A stretch of DNA of 28,206 nucleotides from Sperchopsis tessellata (GCA_033557685.1 JAWQRN010000579.1:1-28206), one strand, 5' to 3'; counted from the first letter of the stretch, positions 8,294 through 23,200 are shown. Notes: generated from the sequence alone by a model not told the origin. Numbers and translations are program-made.

Positions 8294-11200
8294 GTATTTA
8301 TTATTTATAATATTTGAAAATGAAATAAGAATATTTAACTTCATAACCAAGTTTATCATATACCGATATATTTGCTTTTATATGTATTGGTTTAAACGAG
8401 TGACAAATCTTGTGTTTTCATTCTTTGGTTCTAAGCTTTTTTGTAATCATTTTAGGTCCGATGTCAGAGAAAAGCGAGCCATGCGGAACTTGCCTAAAGA
8501 ATATATATGGGTGTCCAGGACATTTTGGCTATATAGATCTCCCGTTACCCGTAGTAAATCCCCTTTTCAGCAAGATCATATATATAATGTTGAGGCTTTC
8601 TTGTTTGAAATGTTTTCAAATACAGTTACCTGGTACGTTTAATTTTTGTTTTGTAAGTTATTTCGAAATTAATCGAGTATTGGATTTTCTTAATGTGGAG
8701 GCTTCGCTATTTTTTATATTTAACATATTTCCTTGGCATTCTTAATTAATATGTTGAATAGTTTTGCATAATATTTGGTAATTTTATGAAATTGATATGT
8801 TGTTTGGAGATATAACATATACGCTGTAGCTAATCATTTTATTTTTTAATAAAGCTCATCTTAAACACTCGCTGGTTGTACAATGTAAGCTGTTAAACTG
8901 TGGTCTACTGATAGAAGCGATGGACATTGAAGACAAAGTTATGGAGCTTATATCACAATACGAATCGTTTGACAAAATTCCGGAAGATGTTGTTTTGCCC
9001 ACCAAAAAATATGAAGAACTTGCAAGCAGTAAAAAAGGTAAGTTTAAAAATATCACTTTAGCATGAAAACACTTTAAAAAAAACATTAAAGAACAAAATA
9101 TGGTAATTTAAATTAGATATTATTTAATTCGAATTTTTTTTAGCCGAGATGAAAAATCAAGTATTAAACAAAAATATCGAAAGCCTCCGAAATCAGTTTA
9201 TCAACACATTGTTTCGAGAATTTAAAGCAAGAAGAATTTGCATGTATTGTAAACAGTCTATGGATAAACTAACTACTTTACGGAATAAAATAATTTTGAC
9301 ATCTACTGTTAAAACGAAATATTTCGAAACACATACAACCATGATGACTGGAAAACTGAAGGCTAACGAAGCTAAGTTTATTACACCTGATGAATCCAAG
9401 TAAGTTTTAAAGTTGTCTAAAAAGTGAAGATCTCTTCTAACATATATTTTCATGGAGTTAAGGTCAATAGTATCTATTATCTGGTTATAATTGTTTATTG
9501 TTCATATTTTATAAATAGTTATATTATATATAGAAAACTTTAATAATACTTCCAATTTTAGACGTTATATGAGATCGATATGGAATACTGAGAGGGAGAT
9601 CCTTGAACATATAGTTCCAATTTTAAATAATGTGAAGTCTGAAAATCCTACAGACATCTTATTTTTCAAAACGTTACCGGTACCCCCACCTAATATTCGG
9701 CCTGTAAGTATATTTTTAATTTTGTAGTTATGTATTTCCAAAAAGATATTTTACATTATATATATCTAACCTAAGTTTTCAGTAAAATTGATCAAAAGTA
9801 TAAAATTTTTCGAATAGAACAACAATGTTATTGTAATATTGATCGGTTTCTGTGAGAGCAGATACACTGTTACACTTGTCAGTTCTCAAGTACATAATAA
9901 ATTATCAATTTTGTCATTCTTCTTCGTGAGGTAGAATTTGTGTCTGCATATTTCGATTTGCTCTTTTGTTGTGAAGTTTGAGTGTTTTTTAAAGGTTAGG
10001 GATCAAGAACTTTTGTTGTGAATGTTTTATTAATGGCAGGATGTTGGATTTGGGAGCGTTGTTTCAAAGAATGATTTGTTCTATTAATTTAAGGAATTCA
10101 TGTGTGGATATGTTTGTATTGTATAAATTTGTGACATCAAAGGACACTGTATTATTATATATAATAGTTCTTGTTGATTGTAAAGTTTCAACTATTTCTG
10201 TAGTAAATTTAATCAGTCAGTCACAATAAAAATAAAAAAGATTCCTTCAATTTTTCTAGGTAAATGTCTTTACAATTGATCACAAATTGTTCTTTATATC
10301 TTTGAATTTTTTCTTTTAGATAAACATAGTTAGGAACATGGTGTCAGAGCATCCTCAAACCAAGTTATACAAGGTGATCATGCAAAATTCAATGATAGCT
10401 AGGGCTGTCATACGAGTGGTTAAAAGCAACGGTGATGTTAATGTTTTACCACCTGAAGCAAAGGGCACGTACGCTTTAACGCCAGGAGCAACACCAATCG
10501 ATAAATTAAACCGCATTTGGGAACAACTCCAGAATGATGTTAATAACATAGTTGACAAAAGATTTAGCAGCATGAATGAAGAAGCTCTTGGGGATGGTTT
10601 AAAACAGGTAATATTTGTTTCAATTTTAGTGTCCTGAACAATAACCACATACATTTTTATGAAATTATTTGTAAATGTGTATCCAACTTAGAACTTACGT
10701 TGGTGTTAATCCAATCTTAAAGAAAATGACTTCATTATGCGCAACAGGTCATTTTCATTTTAGATGATTTCAAATTTGATATTTTTTATTTTTTTTTAAA
10801 TGGTTCTCGGATCAAAGTCCATAAACCTCTTTATATTTTATTATATTAGATGTCATTTAACAGATTCCTTTATACTAACGAATTGACTTCAAACCCCTGA
10901 GATTTTACTCTAAAAAAAATTCTCCTGGGCGGGGAATTGAACCCGGGTCACCTCGGAGTCGCATAGCTAACGCGCCAACACTCTTACCCATACGGCTACC
11001 AAGGTGTCTAAATTTGATATTAGGTAGACTACAGGTGTTAACTGTCAAAATAGTGATGCTTGTAAACTTTATTGCTTTAACAGCAGTAATTGCATAGAAA
11101 AGTTTTTCAAAAACAGTTTTTTCTATATGCAGTTTTTCTCAATTGCATGTGATTTGATTTTAAGACAAAAAATTCATATGCACATGTGTCCTAAAGGGTT

Positions 11201-14200
11201 CCTCTTGGAAGGGAAATAGGGTATATTCTCCGCAAAAAATTTAACCCTGTAGATCATTTTTAGTTAAACTACTGTAGCTTAGTGAATTTTAATAGAAGGT
11301 ATATATGTATCAATTGTGAGAGAAAGTCAAATCTGAAAAAAGTCTAAATTTTCATGTTCTTTTTCTTTATAAAACATATATTGAAATATCGGCAGGAAAT
11401 TATAAAGACCAGCAGGAACCTAATATTCTAAAACAGGAAGTTGAGCAAGCCATCCACAAACTCAAAAACAACAAAAGTGTAGAGGTACAGCTACTATAAG
11501 TATATAAATCATAAAACAAATAAGTTCAATAGGTGTTGAACTCTTATGAAAAAGTATGATAATGGCAGTCAGGACAATGGCCAGTTGATTGGAGCACATC
11601 TACCTTCATCGTCCTGCATAAGAAAGGGTCAACTTAGAAATGCAGCAGTTATGGAATCATTGCATGCATTATTCTCCCCTCCAAGCAAGGATATTTACAG
11701 GATTTTGTTGCAACGTCTTAAAAACTTCGTAGTATGGCAGATCCTGCAATAGCAAGCCAGATTCGTAAGTGATAATGGATTCGAGAACAGATTATGAACG
11801 TGCAAACAATTTTTGAAAAAGTTAGATAATTTGCAAAACCCATATTATGTTTCCCCATTTATAGTAGGGCTTTCGATAGCATGAATTGGCATCAACTGTG
11901 GAATGTTCTATTGGCCATTGGATTGGACTCCTAATCCCCTGGTTCTGGTATTAAAATATCTATATGAAAGCAGTATAGCAATTATCAAGATTGATTGCAG
12001 AAATTCTAGACCTTTAACATACCACGAGGTATTCAGCAAGGATGTGTCCTATCACATCTGTTGTTTAACATACATGGAGAATATTAAGAAGAGCTCTGGA
12101 GAACTGGGAATCCGGAATAATTATTGGCAGGAAGGAAATAAGCAACCTAGCTAAGCTGATGACCCTATTCTTATTGTAAAAGATAAACAGAATATGTCTG
12201 AGCTTATAGGTAGGGTCAAAAGGAAAATCTTGAACTCTGTTTTTGTGATTAGGGAAAAGTCTTTATGTTGCTCTTCTTCCGGTAGGGACATAAAACTGTG
12301 TCCTGTATATTGTAGGTAAATGTAGACCACGGGCACGTAAAAGAACCCAATTCCAGTTGCAACACTATATGTGGCAATATTTTCAGGTGTGGGGTGGTCA
12401 TATCAGCGGAAATAGACCGATGTTAAATAAATAAACAAACAAACAACTAAACTGACAAAAAACTAAACAAAGTTGATAATAATAGACCGCACTAATAGGA
12501 TAGGAAACATGCCCATCATTCTCACAAAAATAGAGAAGGTAACTCATCCATAGAAATCAAAAGGGGTGTAGCATTTGTCAAAACAGCCATAACCAGATTC
12601 AATTAAATATGGAAGAACAGCCATGTCACAAACGCAACCAAACAGAGGCTAATCACTACACATGTTTTTCCAAATGCAATATAGGAAGCATATGCGTGGA
12701 CTCTGAAGACTACAGATAGATCAAAAATTGATGCCTTCGGGATGAGGTTTTGGAGAAGGCTCTTGGGGGTGCAATACTGGAGGAACTCAACATCCAGGAG
12801 ATATTGTCAAACGTCATAAGACGACCGATTCTCGTATATTTTGGACATGTCACTCGCAGAAAAGATGACAATCTCGAAATACTTGTTATCCAGGGAAAGG
12901 TTGAAGGGGCGTGATCTTGGCGACGTCCTCCAAAGTACCGGATCGATTATTTAAGAACTTACTGGGGCTCCACTTCAGGAAAGTGTAAGATCTACTTCAG
13001 GTAGGGATAAGTAGAGAAAAACAAAACAAACGTGAGGTTATGACACTTCCAATTATAAGTACTCTACTGAAGAGAGAGAAAGTATTTGAATTTTTGTATA
13101 TCCATTTTAAAATAAAACATTTAGTATTGTAACTAATAATATATTATCTAATTTTGAGTTAGAGTGTACAGAATTATTGTGGTTGTGTTACTTTATCACT
13201 AACGAAAAAATCACGTGCAGATTTTTGATGATCGATTGATCACATTCTTATTTATGTTCTATCAGTTACTATTTTGTCCAAATTTTACTAGTGTCTCTAT
13301 ATTCTTAATATTTTGTTTTGTTTTTTTTCTCTTTAGATAATAGAAAAGAAGAAGGGTGTTATTCGTCAGAACATGATGGGAAAACGTGTAAACTATGCTG
13401 CTAGATCTGTGATTGCTCCAGACCCCAATTTAAATATTGAAGAAGTTGGAATACCAGAGGAATTCGCCAAGACTTTGACGTATCCAGTGCCTGTTACAAC
13501 TTGGAATGTCGAAGAGTTACGGAAAATGATTTTAAATGGACCTTTAGTGCACCCTGGGTAAGAAATGATAATAATAGTTATTAATACATTGAATTTACAG
13601 AAAGCTTACGTAAATGGTAAACAATAATTGATCCACACAGTGTTATTCAATGTACATACATAACGTAAATAACAAACAAAAAAAAAAATTCTTAACTACT
13701 GACATGTTCATCCACTGAGTAAAGAACCTATTTTAGCATTCGGCACTCATATACATGAAATTTCTCTATCCAGATATCTTTATAGACAACTTGGAGTTTA
13801 CTAAAATATATAAACCCAAAAACATCTATTTGTGTCCAGTTGACATGATTCTTTGCTTAACTGGTCTATTGTTTGCTTTGTGATATTATCAGGTCCTGGT
13901 GCTTTATGTGGTTTTATCTCTCTAATCACATTTTCAGTCTCGTTTTGCATAACAATCGCATAAATACAGTAAAGCTCTGGTAATCCGGATTAATTAAAAC
14001 TAGTTCACTCTGGATTAGTGAAAAATTCGGATTACTGGAGCAATATTGAAGTAAATAAGTAAAGACGTAATATGTAAATGGTGAAACATTTATTTTACCA
14101 AATATATATTATACATGTTCTCAGGGAAAAGTAAACAACACTAAATCTTTACAAATATATTACGTATTAAAAATATCATATAAACTCATAATTTTTTGAA

Positions 14201-17200
14201 AAAATTCTGATATTTTTGTTTAGCGAATACACCCTTGTTTAGCCTTCATTGTGTGCTTTCGTAGCATTCTGAGAATTGTCAAACTGTTTATTTCAACTCT
14301 GTTTTTCTCCGCCTATTGTATGCACATACTGAAACTCCTAATACAATGGAATATAGTCATCTGAATCTCCTTCAGTTGCTGAATTTTTTGCGACATCAAC
14401 AGGATCATTATCAACTGAATGAACTGGCGACAGTTTGTCCTGGGAATTGGCAAGCATAAACACATCATCCTACAAAAGTGATGTTCTTAAGAGCCCTTGA
14501 AATGTCATTTTCCTCCAAAGATGGCATGTGGACAAAAGGCACAATAAATTTTGGTTAAATGTATCGCATTTTAGTCCATGGGTTGGAAAAGTGGGGTGAA
14601 ATTGGGTGACAAGAACAGGGTTATAATTTGATTTTCATCACTTGTTAGTTGCGTCTACGATGCGTGGCTAGGAGCATTGTTGACTAATAAAACTGTTTTT
14701 CAATTGAGATTATTCTATACTTGAAATTTTCTCACTTGGACAACAAACGACTCTTGAAACCATTTTATGAATAGGGTATAAGTCATCCAGGCTTTTTTTG
14801 TTGAGTAGTATTCTACTGGAAAGCTAGCATAATTCTTAAAAGCTCTGGAATTTCTTGCTTTTCCAATGACCATCGTTTTGACTTTATGTGTACCATCTCC
14901 GTTTGTACAGGCAAGTAAAGTTAGTCTCTTTCGAAGTTTTTCGTCTTGTAGCAGTTGTTATTCTAGCATAATACAGAATATCCAGAATAATACAGATTCA
15001 TCTGCATTGTATATTTGCTTGGCACTAGGGGTTCCGCTCATTCATTTTTTAGGTGAATTTTCGTAGAAAAGGTTGCACGGCAGATGAATCACTAGATAGT
15101 TTCACTCCAACCACTTTCAATTGACGAATGCCACATCTCTTTTAAAAAGTATTTACCTACCCTCTGCTTACAATAAATTTGTTGTCATTATTATTTTTAG
15201 AGTAAATTTAAATATCCTTTTCCCTTAAAATATTAGTTGTGACAGTCGCTTGTCTTCCTCGATGTAACTGAAACCATTTGTACAATTCATTTGCCATTTC
15301 TGGATATTCTGATTTTTACTGAACTTTCCTACGCATTGGTGTTGAGACACAACTTACAATGTAATTCTAAATACTAAAACACACCATCAATAAATTACCG
15401 TTTAATAAAAAAAAAATAGTACGTACACCATTATTTTTTCCTTATTCTTTTTAATATCGGAAATTGTGGATGTTACCATATTTCTCTGCTAGCGCCTTAC
15501 CACTGACAGCACTATTAAATTTTTGCAATATATCCTGTTTTTCTGCGAAAGTTTTCGTTTCACGTGGCTTTTTTGGTGCCATGTTGATACAAATTGATTC
15601 GGGGATTTCCCTTTTTATGTTTCACATTTGATCAGGAATTACCTGTGGTATTTAGATACGGTGAGAAAACACGCGACATGCGATCCTGATTATGAGATCC
15701 TTGGTTGTTCCATATTTCAAGGTACATAAGATATAGTTTCCTTTTTTAAATTTTGTCAGGATTAGTGGAGATTCGGATTAGCGAAGCTTTACTGTATAAT
15801 GATTTGACATTAAATGTGCAGTCTGTTTTATATTTCCAATGTATCTGTGCTAGATTTTCACCAATTTCTGTAAAGTTTAATTATCTATCCTTCCTCCATT
15901 TCATAGGCGTTGTTGGTTTGTTTTTGAGAGTTTTTGATTGATATGGTCTGCGGTGGATTTTGTGCGCTGTTATATTTATTTGGTTTTTATTATGTTAACC
16001 TTTGTTTTTTGTGTATATCTGTTGACTTTCCTGACCAAATGCTTCTTTTGTTCTTATATATAGAACAGAACATTTTAAACTTTTCGTGTGTCTTTTAACC
16101 ACTGGCTGGTGGGGGTGGATATATCTACCTTAGTCACTTTTATAACTAATATAAAAACATAATATCTGTACTTCTTATTCTAGAGCTGTGGTAGTTGAAT
16201 ATGAAAATGGAATGACTACAAGAATAAATCCGAAAAATCCAACACAACAAGAAAGTATTTTAAAGAGATTATTAACGCCTGATGACAAAGACAATGGTTT
16301 TAAAGGCGTAAAATTGGTAATACATATAATAAATTATTAATTTTTATTGATTATTTTCAATTCTTTAACTTTTACATTTCGTTAAAGCATTGATTCAAAT
16401 AAAAATGAAATTTACTATCATCAGTATAGAACTTCTCAATTTTATGTTGTGCATACTTTTTTTAGGTGTACCGACATCTCATCAACGGAGACGTTCTTTT
16501 GATAAATCGTCAGCCAACCTTACACAAACCTAGTATAATGGCTCACACAGCAAGAATTTTGAAAGGCGAGAAAGTTATACGACTACATTATGCTAATTGT
16601 AAGGCATACAATGCTGATTTTGACGGAGATGAAATGAATGCACATTTTGCACAGAATGAACTTTGTCGAAGTGAAGGTTATAATATCGGTAAGTTTTTAA
16701 AATTTTAACATTCAGTAGTTATAAATGAGTCTCTGTAGGAACGGGTTTATTTATTTTGTTTTTTTAATTAATTTTAGCAAATGTCAGCAACCAATACCTT
16801 GTACCAAAAGATGGAACACCTTTAAGTGGTCTCATTCAAGATCATATGATTTCAGGCGTAAGGCTGTCCTTAAGAGGAAAGTTTTTTAATAAGTGAGTAC
16901 ATAAAATATATATTTACTTCATTGTTGTTTATCCTTCTGTATAATTGTTTTGGTTCTTCCCAGGTCATATCTCATAACATTATAGACAAATTACTCCATA
17001 CTATAGGTGGTAACACCTATACCAATCTATCATTACTTCGTTTTTGCATTTGTTTTTTTAAATATTTGCTGTTTCCAGATCGGATTATCAACAACTTGTG
17101 TACCAGGCTTTAGCATATAAAACATCAGAAATTATTTTATTACAACCTTCCATTTTGAAACCCAAAGTACTATGGTCAGGAAAACAAGTTTTATCAACTG

Positions 17201-20200
17201 TTCTTATAAATACTATACCAAAAGGGAAAGAACTGATTAATTTGACGGCTACATCAAAAATACCGAGCAAGGTAAGTGATTTAAAGCATGTAGCTAACAT
17301 CAAGGCATGGACTGTTCAGTTTTGGTCTTTAAAAGCAAAGCAGAGGCAGATTTATCATTTTGCCGCCCAATGACTAAATTGATTATACATGTTTTTATTT
17401 TGTGAGATTTTGTAATTTCGTATTTTTGTTCACCTGAGATTAATTTTACTTTTACTACATATTCAACAAAATCATTCCCAATGGTCTGTATAATTAATAA
17501 TTCCCAATGTGTACATTTAAAAATAAATTGTTGATTAAAAAAAAAAGCTAAAATCCTCCACAGATAATAGCCATTACCTGGTCAGTTTATTATCTTTTAT
17601 ACAAAAATATGTATACTGTTTACCCAACTTTGTAGTTGTTGTCTTGAACCATAAACATATCCTTGTATTTATTTTGTTTCATTTATCCGGTTAGAGTTCT
17701 CTAATTAATATCTTTTACTAGTTAATTGGAAATACTGGAGGTTTTTACTATGGAGATGTTTAACTTGAAGTCGTTTAGAAAATTAATACTTTTTGTGTGA
17801 ATTTAATTTCAGGCATGGATTAATGGCAAACCTCGAGATTGGCAATGTGGAGGAACTCCTTTCACTTACGACAACTGCATGTCAGAAGCTGAGGTCATAA
17901 TAAGGAACGGTGAATTACTAGTTGGTGTTCTTGATAAAACTCACTATGGAGCTACTGCATATGGCTTAGTACATTGCATTTACGAAGTAAGTTTTCTTCT
18001 ATAATAAATATAACTACAACCCCTTGCTACGCCCTTTCGGGTTAGACACTACCACCAATTAACCTTTGTCTACTTCTTATAATCTCACCAACACCATGTA
18101 TCAAATTTTTCCTAGATCTACCTGCAAGGTACCCTTACCACCTCCATTTACAAAAGTCAAAAACAAAACGTTTTAAAAACTGCAATGAAAAATATTATTT
18201 AACATTTTATTTTGTTTAGTTATATGGGGGAACATATGCCATAAGACTCCTCAGTTCGTTAGCAAAACTCTTCACAGCTTTCCTACAACGTAGTGGTTTT
18301 ACATTGGGAACCCAAGATATATTGGTAATGGAGAAAGCAGATAAAAAAAGAACTAGGATCATAAAAAAATCAAGGAAAATTGGGCTGGAGGCGATAACAA
18401 AAGCTATTAATGTTCTTGAGGATACTCCTTTATCTGAAATCGTGACTAAAATCGAAGATTTAAGTGGTACAAATCCCAAGTTGAGAACTCTTATCGATAG
18501 ACAGTATAAATCTATGTTAGATTCTTATACAAATGATATTAATAAGTAAGTACTGTTACATTTTTATTTATTTAATATTTGTTTCTATAATAGTTACAGA
18601 GTATAATGTATGATACTCTATTGGACAAGAAGTCCAGGAAAAAAACGTTACCTATTGTAGGTCAGGCCAAGCAAAATGTTGACCAGACCTAGCGTAGGTT
18701 ATGGATTAAATAAGATGTTTACACCTAGTGTCGTTAATCATATAGGGTTTGGGTACCAGTCCAAACTACCGGTGTATACAAGGCCATTAGGTATTCATTC
18801 TGTCTGTTCTGTTTTGCAGTATATTTTGTGGTAGGTTTTCACAACCGATTTTTATTTATATATTCACATATCCTTTTTGTCAAAGGTTCAAGGTTAAAAT
18901 GTTCACACCTATGTGTGTGTTTAACATCTCTCTTGTTTAGTATGCATCTTTCCTTTTTTTTAGTAAGTTTTGGAATCTTTAATTAATATGTGTTCCTTTC
19001 TGTTTGTTTATATAATCCTCTAGCTCTTTTTTTATGATATTTCTATCTGCTATAAACGTAATACAATAATTTTGTAGGAAACTTCACACTCCAATTGAAC
19101 ACAAATTAAAAATAAAAATCAAATCATAATTTTTAGTGGACCCAATTTTTTTTAAATTGCAGTAGTATTCATATTATTTGGAAATTCTATTCAGTGTATC
19201 ATTCTCGCCCACCCTTGATGTTAAAATAACTAAATGGAGTCAACTTCGTGCAGCTTACTATATTTTTATATTATATATCTGTCTCACATATTGCTCAAAC
19301 TTATACATTTTTTTTTTTTTTAGAGTTTCTCTACCTGCCGGATTGGTGAGTAAGTTCCCTGAGAATAACCTCCAGCTTATGGTGGCCTCGGGTGCGAAAG
19401 GATCCACTGTCAACACTATGCAGATTTCTTGCCTGCTTGGACAGATTGAGCTGGAAGGCAAAAGACCTCCGATTATGATATCCGGAAAGTCATTACCCTG
19501 CTATACAAATTACGAATTTTCTCCAAGATCTGGAGGTTTCGTCGACGGAAGATTCATGACTGGAATTACAAATCAAGAGTTTTTCTTCCATTGTATGGCA
19601 GGACGTGAAGTAAGTTTATTATTTTTGTTATGTTTTTACAGTAATGTGCGTTGATAAATTTCATTGGTTTTATTTTCTCAACTTATAAAGTTCCATGTGG
19701 TATTTTCGTTATTCTTTGTAGGAATTATTCAAGTTGTTTGATATCTCTTGACTTCATACGTTATAGGAATACTCTAGTTTTTGTCATATACAGCAAATGA
19801 ATATTTTTCTAGTGCATAATATAAAGTGACTTGTGTAGGTGGACTTTCGATTATTTTGAGAAGCTAAGTGTTGGTTTAGTCTTCAACTTTCTGTAAATTC
19901 AACGGAAGTTTATGTTTTCATTTCAAAAAAGTTTTATATCAGCTAGGGATTGAATAACTGGATTCTCTCTTTATATTGTACCAAATGCCTGGTGCTTATC
20001 ACATTTCAGATTGATTTACCTTACCTACCATTATGATAGAAAATAAATCATTGTGCAATAATCAGGCAATATCCAGCCTCCAGATTTCTTCTGCAATCTC
20101 GTTTACTGAGATCTTTGCCTATTGTTAGATTTAACTATTTTAAAAATATGCTTTATCCATCTTTCTTATACCGAGAGGCTTTGTAAGATTAATTTACTAT

Positions 20201-23200
20201 TCTACCAACAGAAATGAAAACGAGTTTACTTATGCACTTGAATTTAATAGATTTAATGGGAATACGAAGTTAAAAAGTGGGTTTTCACTATACCACGATT
20301 TTTATCCTTGCAAATATTGTTTTACGGGTTAGAAATAAAATTTAAAAAAAACAGTTCGTATTATCTATTACTAAAAATGCTGTAGGTATACATTTGCATT
20401 TTCAAGATAAACTGTTGGGGGAAATACGGAAAACTCGCTGTTTAGATCCGATAATGTTTATTTACAATTTAATGTTAATCATTTTTATTAGTTCTATTAC
20501 GACATGCAACATTGCATTCTGGGAAACATAGGCGTAACTAGTAATATTCGCCCTTAAATATAAAAATAATCGTTTTTAATTATATATTGCATTAAAATTA
20601 ATAAACCAAGTGCCAATTTCGTAGAAGTTAATTGTTTTGTTTGGTGTCGGACCATGTAAATTATTGTAAGTAGAGTTTTGGTCGAATTTCTGTTTTTCTA
20701 ATTTGGGTCCACCCTTCCACTTAAAACAGTTTTCACTATTCCACTGGTGGGCATAGTGATTCCATCTTGTGATGATCCTGTGAACTTTTATATCAATGCG
20801 AATAGAAATCTGTATTTTTTTGTCAGTAGTGCAAATGTACTGCATTAGATCAGTTGTCCGAAATCGTAAATTAGATCAATAATAATTATATAATTTATTG
20901 TAAAACAAATGGTTCGCTTATAGAGATAATTTTATAAAAACATTTTCTGAATAAATTTAGTATAAAGGCATGTAGGCTTTAGTGTTTTTAAAAGATTCCA
21001 GAAAATAATAATAAATTTATCCTTTCTTTTTATTTTTCTCTACTTTTTAAATTGTAGGGCTTGCAGTAATTTTCAAACAACCGCATATTAGTATTTAAAA
21101 TATTTCTTTTGTTTTGTTTTACATAATATTTATTTTTCAGGGTCTAATTGATACTGCTGTCAAAACCAGTCGTTCTGGTTACCTTCAGAGATGTTTAATA
21201 AAACATTTAGAAGGTTTGAAAGTAGGATATGATATGACTGTACGAGATAGCGATGGTAGTGTGATTCAGGTAAGTTTCTATGTGTCTCGTTCAATGTAGT
21301 AGTTATGTAGAAGCAACAAAAAACAGGAATTTGTTTATTCATAATTCATTTCAGTTCCAATATGGAGAGGATGGTATGGACATAACAAAGGCTCAATTTT
21401 TAAACAAAAAGCAAATGCCTTTCTTAATGGAAAATATTAAGGCGATCGCCGATAAAAAAACAATAAAGAAATTGCAGTCCATGGAGGATTCTATTGAATT
21501 AAATCAACATGTTAACAAGGTAATAATTATCAATTATTTTTATTAATATACAGAGTGGTGGCCACAGATCAAATAGTATTACAATATTATATTGTTACAA
21601 CAATAAAGAGAAAATTTAGTTATTATTGAAATTGTCTATTCCAAAACAAATTGATAACTAAATTAAATAAATAATGCCTGTGTGAAGGTGGACTAAAAAA
21701 TAGCAAATCAAAAAGTTAATAGTTTTACGAAACACAATATCAGGTAAAACACAACTTACAGGATAAACTTATAATAACAGGGCATTTTGGCATACATTTT
21801 CTACAAAGTTTTTACTATGTTCTTGTGTCTTGTAGAAACAAACATCTTGTATTGTTCTTAATAATTCTTTTAGATTGAGATTTTTGTCTGTTAAACAACA
21901 ACTTTTTCGTGATGCAAAGTTTAAAGAGAAAGATGAAATGATGCATTGTGGATACAGTTTTCATTACTTTTGTTCTAATATTTAATTATTTATAGCTGGA
22001 ATCTTGGATGAAAGAACATGGACAACCATTGAATAAGAAGAGGCACAGTCCGTTTACTCTATTTTCAGTTGCAGTAAAGGATAGAGTAGATGTTAAGGAT
22101 CCGCTAAAAATAGATAAAAAATCTGGCCGAGGTAAACAAGCCAAGTATGTGGCAGAATTATGGGAATCTGTTCAAAGAGATATGAGGGAAAAGTAAGTGA
22201 TTTTTTATGTAAAAAAGTTTGTATTAGTTCTACATTGCCCAGCAAGATTATCGTACCACACAAAAATTGTTGTAAATGTAGGTAATGATATCTAAGTTTT
22301 TATCTTTTTAGAGATTTTATTGTATATGGTATAGTTTTTTTTTCTGCAAACACATCAATTGTTTCAGATACATATTTTTTTACTTCTTTTGTTGAAATAT
22401 CTATTCATTTGTATTGTTGAATTATTTTTATCAAATAATGGATTCAAAATTAAGGCAAAGACCGCTGCCAGAAGTCCAGAGAAAAATGGTTTAGTAGAAG
22501 TTTCTATTAGATACCCTTTCAATTTCTTCTTATCTTACATTTTGATGACCCTCCCCATACGTTTATTTGGTACCTAAGTCTTGAAGTAATGTACGCGCTA
22601 TATATAATAACTTTCTTTGTATTCGTTGGTTGAAAGTATGCTGTTCTCTTATGTGCTCCTATCACTGATGAAATTACTTTCCAGATATAGTCGACATGAG
22701 AATTCCAGTTTAGATGTTGTCACTTTGTCTTATTTATTTTAATCTCTATATTTTCCTAATTTTTATTTTTTGACTATACTTCATATATTTTATTTTTCCC
22801 ACATTGATAATCTGTAAATTGTTCTTCGCGCCATACACTGAATGTCACAAAATTTTCTTGGCGGTGTAAATCTAGAGCATTTGACTTTAATTAAAAATAT
22901 ATGCCACACAGGCAACTAATTCAAATGTATATTATAATTGATTTACTTTAATGCTGATATTTTTTAGATTAAAACAAAAATGTGAACCTTGTCCACCTCC
23001 AGTCAGTAGCCAATACCAACCTGATGTACATTTTGGGGCAATGAACGAAAGGTTATGGAATCTGATGAACGAACACCTACCTAAAAAGAAGAAGATGAAA
23101 AAAGAATTCGAAAATATGTTAAAATTGAAGTCGATGCAATCTCTATGTTCACCAGGAGAACCCGTGGGACTTCTCGCAGCTCAGGTAAGAACAAAGATTC

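Larger units (their letters stand above)
10608..13336 (+). other. POLR1A: POLR1A intron 6, transposon-rich
   Basis: A 2,729-bp intron, the largest complete one in the window. It holds a tRNA-derived SINE (10784-11009) and a decayed plus-strand LINE (about 11390-13025) that contains a second short-element-like block (about 12226-12450). The remaining sequence is AT-rich with no further features. Confidence 0.8.
13558..16183 (+). other. POLR1A: POLR1A intron 7, carrying a Tigger element nested in a LINE remnant
   Basis: A 2,626-bp intron. The central 1,828 bp are a DNA transposon (13967-15794). The sequence on both sides reads on the minus strand as LINE pieces. 13558-13850 and the last 150 bp show nothing recognisable. 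Confidence 0.8.

Noticed and set aside
8856..9086. Minus-strand open frame
   Set aside because: It is the complement of POLR1A exon 3 and its flank, with no independent support. The same holds for other opposite-strand frames over POLR1A exons, for example 18216-18479 and 23588-23851.
10250..10260. Alternative acceptor for POLR1A exon 6
   Set aside because: Using TTTTTCTAG at 10260 adds sequence with stops; the acceptor at 10319 gives the conserved frame.
10930..11005. Possible tRNA-Ala gene on the minus strand
   Set aside because: A and B boxes and an AGC anticodon loop are present, but the acceptor stem does not pair properly. The unit has an unrelated body, an A-rich tail and 12-bp duplications, so it is a SINE.
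19178..19323. Upstream extension of exon 14 in an open frame
   Set aside because: The acceptor after a long T tract at 19323 and the phase of exon 13 define the exon. The extension is hydrophobic intron translation.
20413..20560. Solo LTR beginning TGTTGGGGGAAATACGG
   Set aside because: No CA-ended 3' border, no flanking short duplication and no internal retrotransposon sequence were found.
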